The notes: generated by a model from the sequence alone, not told the origin. Positions 26,342 through 34,879 are shown, numbered from the stretch's first letter. The stretch is 64,000 nt of DNA from Streptomyces sp. LUP47B (GCF_001746295.1 NZ_MJAH01000003.1:616575-680574), one strand, 5' to 3'. Made by a program: numbers and translations.

Positions 26342-27292
26342 ATGTCCCGCAACGTCACCGTGGGCCTCGACGGCTCGACCGAGAGCCGCGCCGCCGCCAT
26401 GGGGGCACCTCCCACGCCTTTCGGGCAGTGGGGGAGGGCGGCCCGCGAGGCGAAGCTGCGCGGACTGCCGCTGCGGCTGGTGCACGTCTGGGAACCCGTC
26501 CCGGAGCCCATGGCACAGGCCCCGCTGCTCGGGGCCGAGACGCCAGCGCACTGGAGGGAGCGCATTCCGCGTGAGACGGCCGAGGAACTGCGCATGCGCC
26601 ATCCCGGCGTGCACGTGGACACGGAGCAGATTCCCGGCAGGCCGGCGGATGCTCTTGCCGTGGCGGCGAAGGGCGCCGAGTTGCTGGTCCTCGGCTCGCG
26701 CGGCCTGAGCGGGATCGGGGGATTCCTCGTCGGATCCGTGGGCATGGCCGTGATCGCGGACACGGAGATCCCCGTCGTCCTGGTGCGGGCCGGAGAGCAG
26801 GCCGCCGACGAGCACGAGGCAGGTCCCGCGGGCATCCCGTCCGCCGCGACCGCGTACCGGCCGGTGGTGCTCGGCATCGACACCGGCCGCCCCGATGACG
26901 CGGTGCTCGCTTTCGCCTTCGACGAGGCCGCCCGCCGCGGTACCTCGCTGAGGGTCGTGCACGGCTGGAACCTACCGCCCTACTCCGCCTACGGCGTGCC
27001 CGCCGACCCCGAGCTCAACGCCGAACTGGGCCGACAGGAGGCTGCCGCGCTGAGCGAGGTGCTGCGCCCCTGGCGGCGGAAGTACCCGGATGTCGAGGTC
27101 GTCGAGGAGTCCCGGTCCGGAAGCCCTGCCCACCACGTCATCGACGCCTCCCATGACGCATCGCTGGTCGTCGTCGGCCGCCGATCCGCCGCAGCCCGAT
27201 CGGCGTCCACATCGGATCCGTCACGCACGCGGTACTGCACCACGCCACCGCCCCCGTCGCCGTCGTCGCGCACGACTGAACGCACCCTCTGA
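26342..27292 (+). CDS. Two-domain universal stress protein, C-terminus frameshifted
   Basis: Two USP domains in tandem (about 1-160 and 165-300). Domain one has the ATP loop LGSRGLSGIGGFLVGSVG; both start with VGLDGS/LGIDTG strands. Two oddities stand out. A 13-residue segment MGAPPTPFGQWGR replaces the usual two residues in AAA-DW-AAREA, encoded by a palindromic element at 26400-26437. Near 27183 one base is missing compared with the sister genes: the reading after VVVGRR leaves frame, while the next frame reads GVHIGSVTHAVLHH and stops at 27279. The protein therefore has a wrong tail unless this is a sequencing error. ATG follows AGGAGG. Confidence 0.75.
   Translation: MSRNVTVGLDGSTESRAAAMGAPPTPFGQWGRAAREAKLRGLPLRLVHVWEPVPEPMAQAPLLGAETPAHWRERIPRETAEELRMRHPGVHVDTEQIPGRPADALAVAAKGAELLVLGSRGLSGIGGFLVGSVGMAVIADTEIPVVLVRAGEQAADEHEAGPAGIPSAATAYRPVVLGIDTGRPDDAVLAFAFDEAARRGTSLRVVHGWNLPPYSAYGVPADPELNAELGRQEAAALSEVLRPWRRKYPDVEVVEESRSGSPAHHVIDASHDASLVVVGRRSAAARSASTSDPSRTRYCTTPPPPSPSSRTTERTL
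26400..26437 (+). repeat. REP-like palindromic element inserted in frame in a stress-protein gene
   Basis: TGGGGGCACCTCCCACG is followed by TTTC and a right arm GGGCAGTGGGGGAGG, forming an imperfect stem-loop. It resembles short palindromes scattered in Streptomyces genomes. It adds a net 33 bases (11 codons) to the first USP domain compared with the sister gene at 33971 and keeps the frame. Confidence 0.55.
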
Positions 27293-27304
27293 AGGAGTGG
27301 GATC

Positions 27305-28201
27305 ATGAACACAGCGGTGGAACGAGCCCTCGGTGGGCCTTTGGTCGTGGGCGTGGACGGTTCCGAGCCGAGCCTGCGGGCCGTCGACTGGGCGGCGGAC
27401 GAGGCCGTGCTGCGCGGGGTGCCGTTGCGGCTGGTGTACGCCTGTCTGTGGGAGCGGTACGAGGGTGCCGCACTCGCCCGGGACATCGGCAGGCCGACCG
27501 CTCTGCCGCTGGCCCAGGACGTTGTCGGCGCCGCCGCCGAGCGGGCACGTGTCCGGCATCCTGACCTGAAGGTGACCGCGGACGTGGTGTTCGAGGAGCC
27601 GGAGTACGCCCTGGTCCGCGAAGGGCGGCACGCCTCGGCGTTGGTCGTGGGCACCCGCGGCCGCAGCGGCATCGCCGAGATGCTGCTCGGCTCCGTCAGC
27701 CTGGCCGTCGCCGCCCGTGCCGACTGCCCGGTGATCGTGCTGCGCGGCAGCCACGACAACCGGGCGACGCCCCCGGTGCACCGCCGCGTCGTCGTGGGCG
27801 TCGGCGAGGACGTCAAGGAGTCGGCAGCCGTCGGATTCGCCGTCGCGGAGGCACGGCGGCGTGGGGTGACTCTGGAGGCCGTGCGCGCGTGGCGGTGCCC
27901 CGCGCATGAGTCCACCGACCACCCGCTCATCTCCGGCGAACCCGCCCGCCTGCACGAGGAACGGGCGGCCGAGCAACTGGAAGCGGCGTTGCGGGACGTC
28001 CCGGCGGACATCGAGGTGCGTCGGCGTACCGTCGAGGGTCATGCCCGCCGGGTGCTCCTGGCCGCCTCGCACGAGGCCGACCTGCTGGTCGTCGGTGCCC
28101 GGCGCCGTGAGGGGCATTTCGGGCTCCAGCTCGGCCGGGTCGCCCACGCGGCGCTGCACCACTCCGACTGCCCCGTCGCCGTCGTACCGCAGCAGGCGTG
28201 A
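27305..28201 (+). CDS. Two-domain universal stress protein
   Basis: A 298-residue tandem USP. Each half carries the G-x2-G-x9-G-S/T type nucleotide loop, seen in the first as VGTRGRSGIAEMLLGSVS and in the second as VGARRREGHFGLQLG, which is weaker and may not bind ATP. Such proteins are abundant in DosR-type dormancy regulons and act as ATP-sensing stress effectors. It starts 12 bases after the preceding stress gene with AAGGAG before the ATG, so the two form an operon. No frameshift here. Confidence 0.88.
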   Translation: MNTAVERALGGPLVVGVDGSEPSLRAVDWAADEAVLRGVPLRLVYACLWERYEGAALARDIGRPTALPLAQDVVGAAAERARVRHPDLKVTADVVFEEPEYALVREGRHASALVVGTRGRSGIAEMLLGSVSLAVAARADCPVIVLRGSHDNRATPPVHRRVVVGVGEDVKESAAVGFAVAEARRRGVTLEAVRAWRCPAHESTDHPLISGEPARLHEERAAEQLEAALRDVPADIEVRRRTVEGHARRVLLAASHEADLLVVGARRREGHFGLQLGRVAHAALHHSDCPVAVVPQQA

Positions 28202-28280
28202 CGAAGGTGACCAGCGCACCTGAACGTGCGCCGTCAGGCGTGCCTCCCGCATGCGGGTCGGGGACGACCAGTGTGATCTG

Positions 28281-28294
28281 GGGCCTATCGGCCC
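28281..28294. promoter_or_regulatory. GGGCC-N4-GGCCC box
   Basis: GGGCCTATCGGCCC with one further matching G/C pair on each side, 83 bases before the start of the acetyltransferase/synthetase gene. Same spacing as the box before the stress gene at 26342. Confidence 0.65.
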
Positions 28295-28377
28295 CCACGT
28301 CGCCCCCGGACAGCCCATGGGACAACCTCCTGATCCGCCGGATGCTCGAAGTGACAAGAGGCTTGGAGGATCCCGAG

Positions 28378-31089
28378 ATGGCGCACCACCTGACCGACCG
28401 ACCCCCCGTCCACGCCCTGCTCGCGGACGGCACCACCGTGTGCATCCGTTCCGTGGTGGCGGGCGACCACGACCAGTTGGAGGGGCTGTACGAGGAGATG
28501 TCGCCGGAGAACCTGCGCCTGAGGTTCTTCGCGGTGAGCCACCGGTCCGCCCATCTGGCCGCCGACCGGGCCTGTGCTCCGGCCCGCAGCGGCTACCGGG
28601 CGCTGCTGGCCGAGACGCAGGGCCAGGTGGTCGGCCTTGCCGAGTACGACGCCGGGGACGCCGGGGACTCCGGGGACGAGACGGACGCGGCCGAAGTGTC
28701 CATCGCCGTCGCCGACGGGCTGCACCACCGGGGCGTGGGCACCCTGCTCGTCGAGCACCTCGTCTCGGCCGCCCGTGCGGAGGGCATCAAGGCCTTCACG
28801 GCCGACGCGCTCAGTGAGAACCACGCGGTGCTCAAGCTCTTCGCCGACCTCGGTCTGCGCACGACCCGCCGCTTCGAGGGCCCGGAGGTGCGCTGCAGCA
28901 TCGCCCTCGACCAGAGCGACAGCTACCTCACGGCCGTGGAGGAACGTGGCCGGGCCGCCGACGTCGCCAGCCTGGAGCCGCTGCTGCGGCCGAAGGTGGT
29001 AGCCGTCATAGGCGCCGGGCGCAAGCCGGGTTCGGTCGGCCGGGCGATCCTGCACCAGCTGCACGCGGGTGGCTACACCGGGCGCCTGTTCGCGGTGAAC
29101 CCCGCCGCGCACGCGATTATCGGCGTGCCGTCCTACCCGTCGGTCAGCGCCCTGCCCAGGACACCTGACCTCGCGGTGCTCGCCGTACCCGCCGCCGCGG
29201 TCCCGGAGACCGCCGAGGCGTGCGGGAAGGCGGGCGTACGCGCCCTCCTCGTCGTCACTACGGGCCTGGACGCGGATCAGGCGCAGGCGCTGCTGGCGAC
29301 CTGCCGTTCGTACGGCATGCGCCTCGTCGGCCCCAACTGCCTCGGTATCTCCAACACCGACCCGCAGCTGACCCTGGACGCCACGTTCGCCGCCGGACAT
29401 CCGCGCCCCGGCACCGCGGGTGTCGCGGTGCAGTCGGGCGGTGTCGGCATCGCCCTGCTGGACGGGCTGTCGCGGCTCGGGATCGGTGTGTCGTCCTTCG
29501 CCTCGCTGGGCGACAAGTTCGACGTCAGCGGCAACGACATGCTCCAGTGGTGGGAGAGCGACGGCCGCACCGGCCTCGCCCTGCTGCACCTGGAGTCCTT
29601 CGGCAACCCGCGCGCCTTCTCCCGTACCGCTCGGCGCGTGACGCGCCGGATGCCGCTGCTGACCGTCGACGCCGGGCGTACCGACGCGGGCCGTCGCGCC
29701 GCCGCCTCGCACACGGCAGCCGCCGCCACCCGCACCATGACCCGCCAGGCCCTGTTCACCCAGGCGGGCATCACCGCGACCCGCTCGGTCGGCGAACTCC
29801 TGGAGGCCGCCGCCCTGTTGCACTCCCAGCCGCTGCCCCAGGGCGCACGGGTGGCGATCATCACCAACGCGGGCGGCGCCGGTGTCCTCGCGGCCGACGC
29901 CTGCGCCGAAGCCGGACTGTCGCTCCCAGCGCCCGCACCGGCACTGGTCGACGACCTGCTCGCCGTACTGCCGGACGGGGCCGCGGTGGGCAACCCGGTC
30001 GACACCACCGCCGCCGTCACGGAGGAACAGCTCACCGACTGTCTGGACCGGATCATGCGGTACGGCGGTGTCGACGCCGTCCTCGTGGCCCTGGTCCCCA
30101 CGGCGGTCGCCGCTGCGACCGGTGACGACCTCGTCCGGGCCCTCACCAGCGGACCCGGCCGAAGGGCGAAGCCGATCGTCGCGGTACGGCTCGAACAGGG
30201 CCTGCCCGTCGAGCTGTTGCCCGCAACGGACGACGGCACCGTCCCGTCGTACGCCGAACCCCAGGCGGCGGCACGAGCGTTGGCCCACGCAACCCGCCGC
30301 GCGGCCTGGCTCGCCCGCCCCGCCGGGACCGTCCCCGACCTCGACGGCATCGAGACGGACCGAGCCCGCACCGTCGTCGAGACCTACCTCGCCGCGCACC
30401 CCGACGGCGGCTGGCTGGACCCGCGTACCTGCGCCGACCTCCTGTCCTGCTACGGCATCCCGCAGATCCCGTGGGCCTGGGCCGAGACCGAGGACGACGC
30501 GGTCCTGGCCGCGGACCGGCTGCGCGGCTTCGACGGCCGGGTGGTCATGAAGGCCCACTGGCCCGGCCTTGTGCACAAGAGCCGGCAGCACGCCGTCCAC
30601 CTCGACCTGCGCGGCGACTCCCAAGTCCGCGCTGCCTACCGGGACTTGGAGACGCGCTTCGCCGGGTTGACGACCGGCGTCGTGCTGCAGCCGCTCGCCG
30701 CCCGTGGCACCGAGCTGTTCGCCGGCGTCGTCCAGGACGAGGTCTTCGGGCCGCTCGTCCTGTTCGGCCTCGGCGGTACGGCAACCGAGGTACTCGCCGA
30801 CCATGCGGCCCGGCTCGCCCCGCTCAGCGACCACGACGTGCACGACCTGATCACCTCCCCGCGCTGCGCCCCGCTCCTGTTCGGCGCGCAGGGCAGCGGC
30901 CCCGTCGACCTCGGGGAGCTCGAGCAGTTGCTGTTGCGGCTGTCCCGCATGGCGGCGGACCTGCCACAGCTCGCCGAGACCGACTTCAACCCGGTCCTCG
31001 CGACACCGGGCGGTGTCACCGTGCTGGACGCGCGGATCCGCCTGGTGCCGTGCAGGCCCCAGGACCCCTATCTGCGCCGACTCCGCTGA
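28378..31089 (+). CDS. GNAT acetyltransferase fused to ADP-forming acyl-CoA synthetase
   Basis: A 903-residue fusion. Residues about 15-180 are a GNAT domain (HHRGVGTLLVEHLVSAA is the acetyl-CoA loop). About 205-330 is a CoA-binding Rossmann domain (VVAVIGAGRKPGSVG, GPNCLGI), then the succinyl-CoA-ligase-like domain (SGGVGIALLDG, NPVDTT) and a C-terminal ATP-grasp region (VVMKAHWPGLVHKS). This is the layout of actinobacterial protein lysine acetyltransferases of the Pat type, where the synthetase part is usually regulatory, and of ADP-forming acetate-CoA ligases, which make ATP from acetyl-CoA. The sequence alone does not decide. GGAGGA precedes the ATG. It heads an operon with CBS and flavodoxin genes. 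Confidence 0.85.
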   Translation: MAHHLTDRPPVHALLADGTTVCIRSVVAGDHDQLEGLYEEMSPENLRLRFFAVSHRSAHLAADRACAPARSGYRALLAETQGQVVGLAEYDAGDAGDSGDETDAAEVSIAVADGLHHRGVGTLLVEHLVSAARAEGIKAFTADALSENHAVLKLFADLGLRTTRRFEGPEVRCSIALDQSDSYLTAVEERGRAADVASLEPLLRPKVVAVIGAGRKPGSVGRAILHQLHAGGYTGRLFAVNPAAHAIIGVPSYPSVSALPRTPDLAVLAVPAAAVPETAEACGKAGVRALLVVTTGLDADQAQALLATCRSYGMRLVGPNCLGISNTDPQLTLDATFAAGHPRPGTAGVAVQSGGVGIALLDGLSRLGIGVSSFASLGDKFDVSGNDMLQWWESDGRTGLALLHLESFGNPRAFSRTARRVTRRMPLLTVDAGRTDAGRRAAASHTAAAATRTMTRQALFTQAGITATRSVGELLEAAALLHSQPLPQGARVAIITNAGGAGVLAADACAEAGLSLPAPAPALVDDLLAVLPDGAAVGNPVDTTAAVTEEQLTDCLDRIMRYGGVDAVLVALVPTAVAAATGDDLVRALTSGPGRRAKPIVAVRLEQGLPVELLPATDDGTVPSYAEPQAAARALAHATRRAAWLARPAGTVPDLDGIETDRARTVVETYLAAHPDGGWLDPRTCADLLSCYGIPQIPWAWAETEDDAVLAADRLRGFDGRVVMKAHWPGLVHKSRQHAVHLDLRGDSQVRAAYRDLETRFAGLTTGVVLQPLAARGTELFAGVVQDEVFGPLVLFGLGGTATEVLADHAARLAPLSDHDVHDLITSPRCAPLLFGAQGSGPVDLGELEQLLLRLSRMAADLPQLAETDFNPVLATPGGVTVLDARIRLVPCRPQDPYLRRLR

Positions 31090-31102
31090 GGAAGGAACGG
31101 AC

Positions 31103-31834
31103 ATGAGGCACAACAAGGTCGGCTCCGTGATGACCACGGACGTCGTCCGCGCCACCTACGGCACCCCGTTCAAGGAGGTCGCCAGGCTGCTCGCGGCCCA
31201 CCGGATCAGCGGGCTGCCGGTGGTCGACGAGGACGACAAGGTCATCGGCGTCATCTCCGAAACGGACCTGGTGGCACGCCAGGCGGCCACCCCAGGACCG
31301 TACGAACCGCGCCGTCGCCTCGCATTCCCCGGGGTGACACGCGGCGCCCGGCGGCAGACAGCGAAGGCGCACGCCCGCACCGCCGGGCAGCTCATGACCG
31401 AGCCGCCCGTCACCGCCCACGCCGACGACACCATCGTCGAGGCCGCCCGCACCATGGCCCAGCGTCAGGTGGAACGCCTGCCGGTGCTCGACGAGGCGGA
31501 CCGGCTGGTCGGCATCGTCACCCGCCGCGACCTGCTCCAGGTGTTCCTCCGGCCTGACGGGGACATCCGCGACGAGGTGATCGAGGACGTACTGGGGCGC
31601 ACCCTGTGGCTTCCGCCCCGCAGCGTCGACGTGTCCGTCGTGCAGGGCGTCGTCACGCTCACCGGCCACATGGAACGCAAGAGCGAGACGGTGATCGCCC
31701 TGTCGATGATCGCGCGGATCGACGGCGTGGTCGGCGTGGTCGACAAGCTCACCTACCGACTGGACGACACACGCCTGCACCCCCAGGAGCAGGCACTGCA
31801 CGGCGTGGCCGACGACTGGCTGCGCAAGATGTGA
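31103..31834 (+). CDS. CBS-domain pair plus BON domain protein
   Basis: A 243-residue protein. Two CBS motifs cover about 8-60 and 95-150 (RISGLPVVDEDDKVIGVISETDL and VERLPVLDEADRLVGIVTRRDL in part), separated by a basic linker. A BON domain follows at about 175-225 (VQGVVTLTGHMERKSE). CBS pairs sense adenine nucleotides, and BON domains bind phospholipid or ligands. This architecture is typical of DosR-type regulon proteins such as hypoxic response protein relatives. It begins 14 bases after the synthetase gene with GGAAGGAA upstream, hence an energy-sensing partner is plausible. Confidence 0.87.
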   Translation: MRHNKVGSVMTTDVVRATYGTPFKEVARLLAAHRISGLPVVDEDDKVIGVISETDLVARQAATPGPYEPRRRLAFPGVTRGARRQTAKAHARTAGQLMTEPPVTAHADDTIVEAARTMAQRQVERLPVLDEADRLVGIVTRRDLLQVFLRPDGDIRDEVIEDVLGRTLWLPPRSVDVSVVQGVVTLTGHMERKSETVIALSMIARIDGVVGVVDKLTYRLDDTRLHPQEQALHGVADDWLRKM

Positions 31835-31850
31835 GAGGAGGCGTACCGCC

Positions 31851-32348
31851 ATGACCGGCACCGTGTTGGTCACCTACGGAACCACCAACGGATCGACGGC
31901 ACAGATCGCCGAAACCATCGCCGACGTCCTGCGCAAGAGCGGGCTGACGGTCGAGGCCCTTCCGGCCCAGGCCGTCCCGACTGTGACGGCGTACGACGCG
32001 GTGGTGGTCGGCGGCGGACTGTACGCCGGGCGCTGGCAGAAGGACGCGCGCCGGTTCCTCCGCCGGCACCGCCACGACTTGGCCGAACGCCCGCTGTGGC
32101 TGTTCAGCAGCGGCCCGCTCGACGCCTCGGCCTCGGAGCGGGAGATCCCGCCCGTTCCCGGGGTGAGGAAGGCCATGGTCGAGCTCGACGTCAGGGACCA
32201 CGTCACCTTCGGGGGATGCCTGGAGGAGGGCGCGAAGGGATGGGTCGCACGGATGATCCTCCGCAATGGAAAAGGCGGGGACTTCCGCGACTTCACCGCG
32301 ATCGAGACGTGGGCGGCACGTGTCGCCGACGAGCTGACGCCTACATAG
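31851..32348 (+). CDS. Flavodoxin-domain protein (HemG-like)
   Basis: A 165-residue flavodoxin-fold protein. The FMN phosphate loop is VTYGTTNGSTAQIAE near the start, and VVVGGGLYAGRW forms the second FMN contact. Size and the YAGRW motif resemble menaquinone-dependent protoporphyrinogen oxidase HemG and related low-potential electron carriers. AGGAGG precedes the ATG, 16 bases after the CBS gene. It may supply electrons during oxygen limitation, possibly for the glycyl-radical activase at 40328, which needs a flavodoxin or ferredoxin; that link is inference. Confidence 0.8.
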   Translation: MTGTVLVTYGTTNGSTAQIAETIADVLRKSGLTVEALPAQAVPTVTAYDAVVVGGGLYAGRWQKDARRFLRRHRHDLAERPLWLFSSGPLDASASEREIPPVPGVRKAMVELDVRDHVTFGGCLEEGAKGWVARMILRNGKGGDFRDFTAIETWAARVADELTPT

Positions 32349-32358
32349 GGCGGGTCAT

Positions 32359-32407
32359 CCGCTCTACTCAGGCCCCGGTGCCCGGCACCGGGGCCTGAGT
32401 AGAGCGG
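32359..32407. terminator. Perfect 49-bp palindromic bidirectional terminator
   Basis: A 24-base arm (32359-32382) is perfectly complementary to 32384-32407 with a single base between. It lies ten bases after the flavodoxin stop and 70 bases after the end of the opposing CBS gene. A stem this long and exact is far beyond what a typical terminator needs. Confidence 0.8.
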
Positions 32408-32477
32408 CGACATCGATTGCGGCAACCGCCGGAGCCCCCCGCGCGCTGCCCGGGCGGCCTGGCACACAGCTGCTGGA

Positions 32478-33185
32478 TCACGACGGTGCGGCGTCCTCGC
32501 CGCCGTGACTCGACGGGGCAGGGGCCGACTCAGAGGAACGGCCGTGCTCGGAGACGTCGAACTCCACGTCCACGACGCCCTCGACGGCTCGGATCAGCCG
32601 TGCTGCCACGGGCACCAGTGACGCATCCCGGATACGGCCGCCGAGCGTCACGACACCGTCCCGTACCGAGACGCGTGCGGCCGACGCCGGAGCGGGGAAG
32701 AGGTACGACACCACCTCGCGACGGACCTCCTCCGCGATGTCCTCGTCCTCGCGCAGGAACACCTTGAGCAGGTCGGCGCGGCTGACGATGCCCTGCAGCA
32801 TGCCCAGGTCGTCGACGACGGGCAGCCTCTTGACCTTCGCGTGGGCCATGGCCCGCGCGGCCTGGGCGAGCGTCGCGTTCGCGTGGACGGTGAGGGCCGG
32901 CGAGGTCATCAGCTCCCCTGCGGTCACCGCGCCGGCCTTCGCGAGGTCGGACAGGCGGCGCAACTGGGTGTACCGGTCGGGGTCGCTGTCGCGGAACTCC
33001 TCCTTGGGCAGCAGGTCGGCCTCGGACACCACCCCGACGACGCGGCCCTCGCCCTCCAGTACGGGCAGGGCGCTGACCTTCCAGTCGTGCATCATCCGCA
33101 CGATCTCCTTGAAGGAGGCGCCCCTGCCGATGGCGGCGACGGTCTGGGTCATGACGTCGCTGACGATGTGCGGGCCGCCGTGCAT
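32478..33185 (-). CDS. CBS-domain pair plus BON domain protein
   Basis: A 235-residue protein of the same build as the one at 31103: CBS 1 at about 8-62 (VSALPVLEGEGRVVGVVSEADL in part), CBS 2 at 90-145 (VKRLPVVDDLGMLQGIVSRADL in part), BON at 165-215 (VRDGVVTLGGRIRD). The starting MTQTVAAI region is the conserved CBS entry. GGAGG lies before the ATG at 33185. It follows the cNMP-binding gene by 38 bases in the same direction and so shares its upstream boxes. Confidence 0.87.
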   Translation of the reverse strand: MHGGPHIVSDVMTQTVAAIGRGASFKEIVRMMHDWKVSALPVLEGEGRVVGVVSEADLLPKEEFRDSDPDRYTQLRRLSDLAKAGAVTAGELMTSPALTVHANATLAQAARAMAHAKVKRLPVVDDLGMLQGIVSRADLLKVFLREDEDIAEEVRREVVSYLFPAPASAARVSVRDGVVTLGGRIRDASLVPVAARLIRAVEGVVDVEFDVSEHGRSSESAPAPSSHGGEDAAPS

Positions 33186-33223
33186 GACGCCTCCATCGGC
33201 GCTGTCACTTCGACTCGGCGCGT

Positions 33224-33688
33224 TCACAGGAGGCTGCCGCTGCCGTAGGGGGCGTACAGGTCCAGCAGCCGGGTGCGGGACGAGCGCAGGCGGTGGGCGA
33301 GGACGTTCCCGACCCACAGGGCGACGCTCGCGCCGAGCGCGGGGTCGTCCCGGCACATCGAGCGGATCGCGGTGGCGTCGAACTCGTATGCCCGCACCGG
33401 GCTGGTCGCCTCGGCGCCCAGATGCCAGCTGTGCGGCGCGAACAGCCAGGACCAGCCGAGGAGTTGGTTGTGGTCGAGGGTCTCGATGACAGCCGCGGAG
33501 CGGCCGGGCACGCGCATGTCCAGGGCGACGGTGCCGGTCCGGATGATCCAGAACCGATCCGCCTTGCCGCCTTCCTCGAAGAGGCGGGTGCCCTGCGGGA
33601 ACGACACCTCCCGGGCGAAGCACATCAACCGGTTACGGTGCTCGGCCGGCAGTGCCCGCAGCATGCCGGCCGTGGCGGGAGCGTTCAT
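33224..33688 (-). CDS. Stand-alone cyclic-nucleotide-binding-domain protein without HTH
   Basis: A 154-residue protein with a CRP-type beta roll (REVSFPQGTRLFEEGGKADRFW in part, then IIRTGTVALDM) and a C-helix. It ends there: the DNA-binding domain of CRP/FNR proteins is absent. The phosphate cassette is atypical (LLGWSWLFAPHSWHLGA in place of the GELAL...RSA loop), so cAMP binding is doubtful. Similar short proteins occur in actinobacterial stress islands. GGAGG precedes the ATG. Palindromic boxes lie 69 and 90 bases upstream. Confidence 0.8.
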   Translation of the reverse strand: MNAPATAGMLRALPAEHRNRLMCFAREVSFPQGTRLFEEGGKADRFWIIRTGTVALDMRVPGRSAAVIETLDHNQLLGWSWLFAPHSWHLGAEATSPVRAYEFDATAIRSMCRDDPALGASVALWVGNVLAHRLRSSRTRLLDLYAPYGSGSLL

Positions 33689-33757
33689 GGCGTGCCTCCA
33701 GTCAGGGCGTACGAACCTGCTATGTCCAGCGTGTTCCCGTGCCTGCTCCTGGTCCAT

Positions 33758-33792
33758 GGGCCACCCGGCCCCATCGCCGGGCCGTCCGGTAC
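33758..33792. promoter_or_regulatory. Tandem GGGCC-type boxes between divergent genes
   Basis: GGGCCACCCGGCCC at 33758-33771 is perfect; GGGCCGTCCGGTAC at 33779-33792 has two changes. Starts are spaced 21 bases, two helical turns. They lie 69 bases from the cNMP-domain gene start and about 180 from the stress gene at 33971. A weaker third site (GGGCCCCTGGGCCG) is at 33808-33821. Confidence 0.55.
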
Positions 33793-33970
33793 CCCATGAG
33801 AGCCCTTGGGCCCCTGGGCCGGGAACGGGCCGGGCGGTTCGATGAAGACGAGAGACAACCTGTTGAGCGACTCGCGCCGCCGCCCCGTCCGGAGCCCAGC
33901 GCTCGAGGCCGCTCCTGGACGCCGCTCGACCCAGAAGAGCAGACAGGCTCAACCGGAGGAGGCAGGCATC

Positions 33971-34879
33971 ATGGTTCAGCACGTCACCGCAGGAGTCGAC
34001 GGTTCCACCGAGAGCCTCGCGGCCGCACACTGGGCGGCCAGGGAAGCCCTGCGCCGCGGAGCCTCGTTGAGGCTGGTGCACGCGTGGACCCGGCATCCCC
34101 GCCCTGCCGCCTCCGTACCCATGGGCACGAGCGAGCGCGAGTGGGCCCAGCAGACCCTGGACCGAGCGGCCGGCAGCGTCCGGGCCGCACACCCAGGGCT
34201 GCGGATCGTGGAGCAGTTGGTGTCCGGCTCCGCGGTCGACGCCCTGCTCGCCGCGCCGGCGGAGGCGGAGTCGCTGGTGCTGGGGTCCCGCGGGCTCGGC
34301 GGTGTCGCGGGCTTCGTGGTCGGATCCGTGTCCCAGCGGGTCGTCGCCAGGTCGGTGCGCCCCGTGGTGCTCGTCCGGGCGGGCGAGGCCGCCGCCGACG
34401 AACACCTTCCGGTGTCCGACGGTGTCTCACCGGAGGAGATTCCCGGGACCCCGTACCGCGATGTCGTCCTGGGGCTGGACACCCGGCGCCCCTGCGACGA
34501 GCTGATCGAGTTCGCCTTCGAGGCCGCCGGGCGCTACGGCGCCGCACTGCGCGTGATCCACGCCTTCACCGTTCCGTCGGCCGACGGCGCCGACCTGCCC
34601 GCGGTCAGGGGGACGGGGCCGGAACTGCTTGCGGCACAGGAACGCGCCGTCGTCTCGACGCTGCGTCCGTGGTGCGAGAAGTTCCCCGAGATCTCCGTGA
34701 CCGAGACCGTCTCCGAAGGCAGGGCGGCCACCGCACTGGTGCGCGCGTCGTCCGGCGCTTCCCTCGTCGTCGTGGGACGCCGCATCCGGGACGGTCACCT
34801 CGGCACGCACATCGGTCCCGTGACGCACGCGGCGCTGCACCATGTCGGCTGCCCCGTCGCCGTCGTACCGCACACCTGA
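33971..34879 (+). CDS. Two-domain universal stress protein
   Basis: A 302-residue tandem USP and the intact sister of the gene at 26342. Domain one has VLGSRGLGGVAGFVVGSVS as ATP loop; domain two ends VVVGRRIRDGHLGTHIGPVTHAALHH in part, the segment that is out of frame in the 26342 gene. STESLAAAHWAAREA shows the ancestral spacing where that gene has its insertion. GGAGGAGG precedes the ATG. It leads into the carbamate kinase gene 119 bases downstream. Confidence 0.9.
   Translation: MVQHVTAGVDGSTESLAAAHWAAREALRRGASLRLVHAWTRHPRPAASVPMGTSEREWAQQTLDRAAGSVRAAHPGLRIVEQLVSGSAVDALLAAPAEAESLVLGSRGLGGVAGFVVGSVSQRVVARSVRPVVLVRAGEAAADEHLPVSDGVSPEEIPGTPYRDVVLGLDTRRPCDELIEFAFEAAGRYGAALRVIHAFTVPSADGADLPAVRGTGPELLAAQERAVVSTLRPWCEKFPEISVTETVSEGRAATALVRASSGASLVVVGRRIRDGHLGTHIGPVTHAALHHVGCPVAVVPHT

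Noticed and set aside
28285..31155. Reverse open frame of over 950 codons opposite the acetyltransferase/synthetase gene
   Set aside because: Long antisense frames are common opposite GC-rich genes. The forward strand has clear domains, a good ribosome site and proper codon bias.
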